This document shows, one piece after another, positions 58,215 to 64,000 of a stretch of 64,000 nucleotides of DNA. The notes beneath the pieces were generated by a model, which saw nothing but the letters and a program-made list of their open reading frames with translations, had not been told where the DNA came from and ran no database searches. The stretch's first letter is position 1. Every line of letters begins with the position of its first letter. Position numbers and translations under genes: made by a program. The DNA is from Saccharum officinarum. Lineage: Eukaryota > Streptophyta > Magnoliopsida > Poales > Poaceae. The DNA is taken from NCBI GenBank assembly GCA_020631735.1, contig CM036209.1, positions 4,253,451 through 4,317,450 on the forward strand, written 5' to 3'.

Positions 58215-58960
58215 CTTCCTTTTTTATATAAAGATAAACAGTTTTTCTCGAATACGCAAGAGAGCTGCATATCATTGCATTAAGAGATAGAGAAATGACC
58301 CCTTACAAATCACCACCACCTCACTCCGATCCAAGCCGTGAGGGGTTGTAAACAAAACAAAGTTTTGTAACTAAAGAAAAAACACCTAGAGGTGAGACTA
58401 GACCTGACACGCCCCAAACTCGACTAGACTAACCTAGTCCACCAACTTGACCTAAATCAAGCGCATGCAATCCATGGGCTCCTGCGAGGCACCATAGCTG
58501 ATGCTCCTCGTTAAAAGCATGAAGGGCTGCTGCCATGCTTGGTCTTGTGTTGTCAAAAACACAAGCGTTCCTATGCTTCCATAGCACCCAGGCAGTTAGG
58601 ATGATGACTGTATTTGTGCCTTTCTTTTTCTCCTTTGGTACTAGCTTGATTATCTTGCGCCACCATTCCGCAAAGGACCTTTCCCTTCTCCTTGGTATGG
58701 CTGCTTGCAGGCCCAAGGGTGATAAGATTTTGAACCATAATTCCCGGGCAAACACACACGAAGTGAGGAGGTGCTGGATAGTTTCATCCTCTTGGTCACA
58801 AAGCGGGCAATGGCTCGGATGAGGGAGGCCTCTCTTAGCAAGCCGTTCCGCCGTCCAACACTTGTTCTGAATGGCCAGCCAAAGGAAGACTTTGCACTTG
58901 GACGACGCCCATGATTTCCACAATCTCCGCCATGGCTCAAAGGTAATTGATCCATTGAAG
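58215..58960 (-). mobile_element. 5'-truncated L1-type LINE, minus strand
   Basis: A minus-strand frame 58923-58429 encodes the zinc-binding RT-associated domain: KSWASSKCKVFLWLAIQNKC, the Cys/His set in CPLCDQEDETIQHLLTSCVF, and ILTAWVLWKHRNACVFDN. It is followed by a 3' UTR and an A-rich end near 58220. Only the last part of the LINE is present, and it differs from the LINE at 15140-18110. Confidence 0.88.
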
Positions 58961-60115
58961 AAGGCTCTATAGGCAAACAGTATATTAGCAGAGCAGAAAA
59001 ATTACAATGAGAACCTCAGAAGAAGGTCGAACCACATCAATACCCCTGAAGGGGTACCACACACGCAAACACCATCGTGTCGCACGAGGTAACACCGTAG
59101 AAGCACATGTGTATAGGAGCCGAATAGTGGAGCACACCGATGGCGACGACGAACAGAACGCTGATGATGGGGTGCCGAGGCGTCATGGATGCTAGGGCTC
59201 AGATGGACTTATCGTGCAGAGCATCATGAAGTAGGGTGGGAAACTCATCGATGTAGAACATCTCCAGTGAACCGTGGATGAAATTGAAGCCATCGTTAGA
59301 GTATACTGGATTGGCTCACCCAAAACTCGTGGTAAAGACAATTTCGTAGGGCGATGACAATGCAGGAAAAGCCAAGTTAATGTAGTTGAAGGAGCTTATA
59401 ATTAGCACAGGCCGTTAAGGGCTACAAGAGGATAGACTGATTGAGGTGAGGAAGCTCCCTAATTGACTATTGACTGTAGGACGGGGGAAACCATGAACCC
59501 TAGTGGTGGAACCACTAGATCCATGGTCTAGGCAATGATATCCATGACGGATCGGTTCCGAACCACAATAGGCACGGTTGGAGCCATGGTGAGGGTCGCC
59601 AAAGCCATGGCATAGAAGAAACAGTTCAAATCTTTACTGCTGAAGATTGTGGTTATGACACAATGATAGGTTGTGGTCTGTCCAAAAGAGAAGAAGATGG
59701 AGTTTACCACAAAATTGAAAGAACTTAAGAGTTGGGCACTGTGTCCGGCAAGAATCTATGACTGGCCCAAGTGACGGATCCAAGAAAGATCTTTAACGCT
59801 TTTGATTGGAGGAACAAGACAATCCCATATGAAAGCCCAAAGCTTTCTGAGTGATGAGACCACCTGGAAAGAAGCGAGCGAGCTGCTCCTGACGTTGGGT
59901 AGAACTGCAGAAGTTTGGTCTTTCTAGTGTAGAGTTTGAGTTTAAGAACCTAGTAGTACTATTTTTCTGAGTTGGTTGGGAGATCGGTTATGGGTATGAA
60001 CTTTGTTTTTGTGTGTGCTGGGAGGTTGGCCAGGAGGCCGTTTTGTTTTCTGAGTGTGTTGGAGATCGGACAGGAGGCCTGCACTTTGAGCGTGGAGTAG
60101 CACTGAATGATGTAA
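58961..60115. other. Non-coding stretch, nothing recognised
   Basis: Several short frames without family resemblance. Confidence 0.5.
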
Positions 60116-61000
60116 AGTGCCTTTGGTCTTGGTTATACTAAGACTGGGGATCAATTCCTATAATTCTAAAAAGAATCATTTGGCAGGACAACCTTAATTT
60201 TTGCCTGTGCATTAAACACATACATGTGTGTGTGTTCGGGAGAAATACACCTTGAGATTTTTGTCCTGAGGGACAACACACGCAAGTATTACATACATAT
60301 AATGTCTAAAAAGGGGATAGTAATTGTGTAATGGTGAACTGGGAAATCACTATGACGATCCAAAACAAAGAGACAAAGGTATATATATACATACCTACAC
60401 ACACGTAAAGCATGAGAGCAATACACATTCAATTGTTTAATTCAGCATCAGTGCACAATTGCATTGATGCATATGATTTATATAAACTTTCTCACTCCTA
60501 ACTAACTATGCTCATTTGGTTAGAAAAAGATAAATTCCATGTCATAATTTCTCTTGAGTTTGTATTGTCACCATTTGAACTCTAATGAGCTGCAATGCGC
60601 CATAAATCTACTATATTTGTTCATCAACCATACAACAAAAACAGTTGATGATTACCACTTATTCCATAAGACATTGTTATCTAGCATTGAAAACTAATAA
60701 ACTACTTCATTTGCAAATTTCTACTAATAGCCATCTACAACATCTAAAGCATTGACACTGAGTGGATGGGTTATGGAACTCTCTTATTTGTAAATAGCAA
60801 AGTAGCCTTAATTTTTGCCTATGCATTAAACACATGCATGCTTGCAAACAAATGGTGTATATATGTTGGAGAGAAATAAACCTTCAGACTTTTGGACAAA
60901 GGAACGATAGTGTGTGCCACGGAGATATGGTGAATCAGTGGCTTCATATCCATTTATGTAGTCTATAGATATAGTGTCCAAAGAGGGGCTAGGAGGAAAG

Positions 61001-61075
61001 AGCCGTAGCTCAGTCGGCATTGGCTTCAAGTGGCGGAGCGGCCGGTCATGAGTTCGAGTCCTGAGTGGATGCATA
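61001..61075 (+). other. tRNA-like or SINE-head sequence
   Basis: Contains an A box (TAGCTCAGTCGG, 61006-61017) and a B box (GAGTTCGAGTCC, about 61050-61061) with spacing near that of a tRNA gene. The two ends do not pair into an acceptor stem that I can see, so it is more likely a SINE head or tRNA pseudogene. It replaces the middle of the second 600-bp module. Confidence 0.5.
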
Positions 61076-61239
61076 TTAATGGAACTCTCTTATATATGCA
61101 AATAGCTAGAGTTCATGACCACATCATTATAACAATTGCATGAATCGATCCTTCAAAAGAACTATCCTTAAAAAAACACAATTGCATGCATGTCTTTTTA
61201 AATTGGCACAACACACACAAGGAATTTGGAACAGGCCAA

Positions 61240-61890
61240 GGAACATGAGCCACTGTGTCCTGCCCTTGTACAAGAAAAGGCTTGCCCTTGTTGTTCAGAC
61301 TCACTTGCGGCTCATACCTCTCCCCAACAGGCAGAGAAATGTAAAACCCTAGCACATCTCCTTTCTTGTACCCTTCATCACCATACTTGTACCTCCAAGA
61401 CATGTGCACCTTTGCGCCACCGCTGTCATGGTTCCCAAAGCCATACGCGCCACAACTGACGGGCATGTCGATGTCCGCCATGTTGGTCGCCCACCCAAGG
61501 CGGGTGTGGCCAGTGGGGCCGAGGTGCAGGACCTTGACATCAAAGTACCACACCCCGGCCGCAAGGCCAGGGCTGGGCGACAGCTGGCTGCTGCGTTGCC
61601 ATCTTATTCTTGCGCTTGCGGGAGGTGGGCCTGGTCCAGATGCTGTTTTCATCCCTCTTGGACTTGGACTTGGACTTCTTGGGCGCCAGCGCCGGCTTGC
61701 TGTAGGATCCTCCGCCATAGTCACCATTGACAAGGGTTGCGAGATCCAAGGAGGCATGGGTACCATGGAGGCTGAGGTTTTGGAAGGCGTCGGAGGCTGA
61801 TGCACCGGCGGCGGGCACCAGTGGGGCTAGGGTGACATCGGACAGAGGATGCATCGCGGGTGGCGGTGGCGGCGGCGATGGAGGGGCCAT
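61240..61890 (-). pseudogene. TRAUCO / ASH2 copy 2, exon 1 only, with internal deletion
   Basis: Starts [15 protein letters not shown] and keeps [10 protein letters not shown], but then lacks the stretch equivalent to [10 protein letters not shown] through YATHGV, about 48 residues. The frame changes there and resumes with GVWYFDVKVLHLG, RLGWATNMADIDMPV and [11 protein letters not shown]. The splice donor after HVP is mutated (CCTTGG in place of CCAGGTGAG), and no last exon is found in 59000-61240. It is non-functional as a SPRY protein. The upstream region to 62225 is also duplicated. Confidence 0.9.
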
Positions 61891-62225
61891 CGATCGGATG
61901 CGGATCGGTGGCTGCGGCGGCGATGGAGGGGCTATCGATCGGGAACGGATCGGAGGAGAGGATTAAGGTTCAGGGTGGAGAAAGAGGAGAGCCTCCGAAC
62001 TGGTAAGGCATGGTGTGCATGACTTGGCCTGGTGTTCCTCTTCTCTGTCGTTGCCTTGCGGGGACCGGGGAGCGGGCAGCCGCCGGCATGCCACTCGTGC
62101 TCGCCATTGCCATCCACGTTGTCGCGCGCAGCCCTGGCCATCCGTGTTTCCTGTTATACAAAACACACCCATGTCCAGGCAGTGTCTTTAGGTTCATATA
62201 TATACTACCTCTCACATGTTTTAGC
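61891..62225 (-). promoter_or_regulatory. Upstream region of TRAUCO copy 2
   Basis: Aligns with 32102-32441, so the copy kept a promoter-like region and could still be transcribed. Confidence 0.5.
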
Positions 62226-62330
62226 TGACTAGCCTAATGTCACTGTCACTGCCGTGTGTCACTGTAACTGCCGTGTGTGTCACTGTCACTGCCCACTGTC
62301 ACTGCCTTTATTTGGTCTTGGTTATACTAA

Positions 62331-62573
62331 GGCCACGTTTAGATTGCGAAAAAATTTGAACCCGATAAATAGTACCACTTTCGTCTTATTTGACAAATAT
62401 TGTCCAATCGTAGACCAACTAGGCTCAAAAGATTCATCTCGTGATTTTCAACTAAACTGTGTAATTAGTTATTTTTTTATCTACATTTACTACTTCATGC
62501 ATGGGTCTAAAGATTGATGTGATGGAGAGAGAGTGAAAAAATTTCAACTTTTGGGGTGCATCTAAACAAGGCC
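62331..62573. mobile_element. Tourist-like MITE (243 bp) with a known empty site
   Basis: Ends GGCCACGTTTAG and CTAAACAAGGCC, flanked by TAA (62328-62330 and 62574-62576). The equivalent place in the sister unit, 60135-60145, reads TTATACTAAGACTGG without the element, giving a clean empty site. It inserted after the tandem duplication. The body (TTTGACAAATATTGTCCAATC) is a very common panicoid grass family. Confidence 0.93.
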
Positions 62574-63446
62574 TAAGACTGGGGATCAATTCCTATAATT
62601 CTAAAAAGACCATTTGGCAGAACATAACTTAATTTTTGCCTATGCATTAAACACATGCATATGAGTCCAAGCAAGTGGCGTGTGTATATGTGTGTGTGTG
62701 TCTGTGTGTAATACACCTTCAGATTTTTGTACTGAGGGAGGACTATATATAGTGTGTGCTATGCATGGAGATATATGGTGAATCGTCGACTTCATAAACA
62801 TTTTAGTATATACATAATGTCTAAAGAGGGGCTAATAATTGTGTAGCTGTGAACTGGGAAAACAGAATGCCGATCTAAAACCAAGAAACAAAGGCATATA
62901 TATACCTACACACGCGTAAAGCATGAGAGCAATACATTTAACTGTTTAATTCAACATCAGTACACAATACATGCATATGATTTATGTAAACTTTTCTCGG
63001 TCCTAACCATCTAACTAAAACAATTGTAAAAGCAAGTATCTACTACATGATTATCACTTATTCCATAAGACATTGTTATCTTGCATTGAAAACTAATAAA
63101 CCACTTACAAAGTTCTACTAATTGCTGTCTACATCTACACTGAGTGGATGCATGTTTATGGAACTCTCTTATTTGTAAATAGCAAAGTAGCCTTAATTTT
63201 TGCCTATGCATTAAACACATGCATGCGTGCGAACAAATGGTGTATATATGTTGGAGAGAAACACACCTTCAGACTTTTGGACTGAGGAACGATAGTGTGT
63301 GCCATGGAGATATGGTGAATCAGTGACTTCATAACCATTTAAGTAGTCTATAGATATAATGTCCAAAGCGGGGATAGGAGTTTGTGCAATGGTGAATATG
63401 GAAAACACTATGCCGATCTAAAACCAAGAGACAGTATATACCTTCG

Positions 63447-63447
<1 letters not shown>

Positions 63448-63479
<32 letters not shown>
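63448..63479. repeat. (CA)n microsatellite
   Basis: Uninterrupted CA repeat of about 32 bp in the fourth 600-bp module. Confidence 0.95.
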
Positions 63480-63483
<4 letters not shown>

Positions 63484-63929
63484 CATGAGCAATACGTTCA
63501 ATTGTTTAATTGAGCATCAGTAAAAAAAATACATGCATATGATTTATATAAAACTTTTCTCAGTCCTAACTATTTATATAACTAATAAAATAATTGTAAA
63601 AGCAATATAATACCTAATAAAATAATTGTAAAAGCAACTACATCTAAATGTTATTACTTATTCCATAAGACATTGTTATCTTGAAACCTAGCTAATAAAC
63701 ACTTCATTTACAAAATTCTAACAATAGTCGTCTACGACACCAAAAGCACTGAGGGGATGCATGTTAATGGAACTCTCTTATTTGCAAATAGCTAGAGTTC
63801 ATGACCACATCATTATAACAATTGCATGACTCGATCCTTCAAAAGAAATATCATTGAAAAAACAATTGCATGCATGTCTTTTTAAATTGGCACCACAGCA
63901 CACAAGGAATTTGAAACAGGCACTCACAC

Positions 63930-64000
63930 GGAACATGAGCCAGTGCGTCCTGCCCTTGTACAAGAAAAGGCTTGCCCTTGTTGTTCAGACTCACTTGAGG
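63930..64000 (-). pseudogene. TRAUCO / ASH2 copy 3, running off the window
   Basis: The minus strand encodes the end of exon 1 (the [19 protein letters not shown] region) and keeps a GTGAGT donor, unlike copy 2. No last exon appears in the 62600-63930 sequence downstream of it. The rest of exon 1 lies beyond the window, so its state is unknown. Confidence 0.75.

Larger units (their letters stand above)
60116..64000. repeat. Tandem array of TRAUCO-containing segments
   Basis: The segment starting CTTGGTTATACTAAGACTGG at 60130 recurs at 62320 (split by a MITE). Each unit holds two copies of a module of about 600 bp, running from TTAATTTTTGCCTATGCATTAAAC to ATGGAACTCTCTTATTTG, with starts near 60193, 60809, 62632 and 63194. 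A TRAUCO exon copy on the minus strand follows. The second unit runs off the window. Confidence 0.85.

Noticed and set aside
61001..61075. A functional tRNA gene
   Set aside because: A and B boxes are present but no proper acceptor stem or 3' end is seen. Kept only as tRNA-like.

Overview
The window is nuclear DNA of a flowering plant, almost certainly a grass and most likely a panicoid. Reasons: GT-AG introns, GC-rich coding exons, several MITE families typical of grass genomes (Stowaway, Tourist-like, a hAT MITE), a grass-type tRNA-derived SINE, CACTA elements with TTTGCCGACTGC subterminal repeats, and plant genes (L-type lectin receptor kinase, STE20/FRAY-type kinase, SLX1-like GIY-YIG nuclease, TRAUCO/ASH2). 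A run of exactly 100 N at 3124-3223 marks an assembly gap. All identifications were made by reading the sequence; no database search was run.

Layout. 1-1430: duplicated, broken 3' part of a lectin receptor kinase (LecRK), cut by a CACTA element (1431 to the gap). 3224-7925: decayed minus-strand Ty1-copia element with its 5' LTR. 8268-12943: a lectin fossil, then the LecRK gene. 12330-12646 and 13404-13720: two identical hAT MITEs in inverted orientation, the first inside the LecRK kinase exon. 15140-18110: minus-strand L1-type LINE. 19791-21558: STE20-type kinase with three apparent frameshifts. 22608-25354: MITEs, a SINE and a 466-bp tandem duplication. 25942-27688: a three-exon SLX1-like gene. 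30021-32101: a TRAUCO/ASH2 homologue (minus). 36661-39015: decayed CACTA transposase element. 39422-39766: copia-type solo LTR. 40067-56091: a copia element whose integrase is split by a 12.8-kb large-LTR retrotransposon derivative (42587-55359) with 4.7-kb LTRs and no visible coding capacity. 56196-56905: dimeric minisatellite. 58215-58960: LINE fragment. 60116-64000: tandem array carrying two further, degraded TRAUCO copies.

Most of the window is transposon-derived. The host genes are unrelated and do not form a pathway: LecRK is a plasma-membrane receptor kinase, the STE20 homologue a cytoplasmic kinase, the SLX1-like protein a DNA-structure nuclease, and TRAUCO a subunit of COMPASS-type histone H3K4 methyltransferase.

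The most interesting observation is the hAT MITE in LecRK. Its 8-bp target-site duplication contains AG|GT, so splicing between the two duplicate copies would remove the element exactly and restore the kinase frame. This looks like a newly born transposon-derived intron. An identical inverted copy lies 757 bp downstream, so a read-through transcript could form a 317-bp perfect hairpin.
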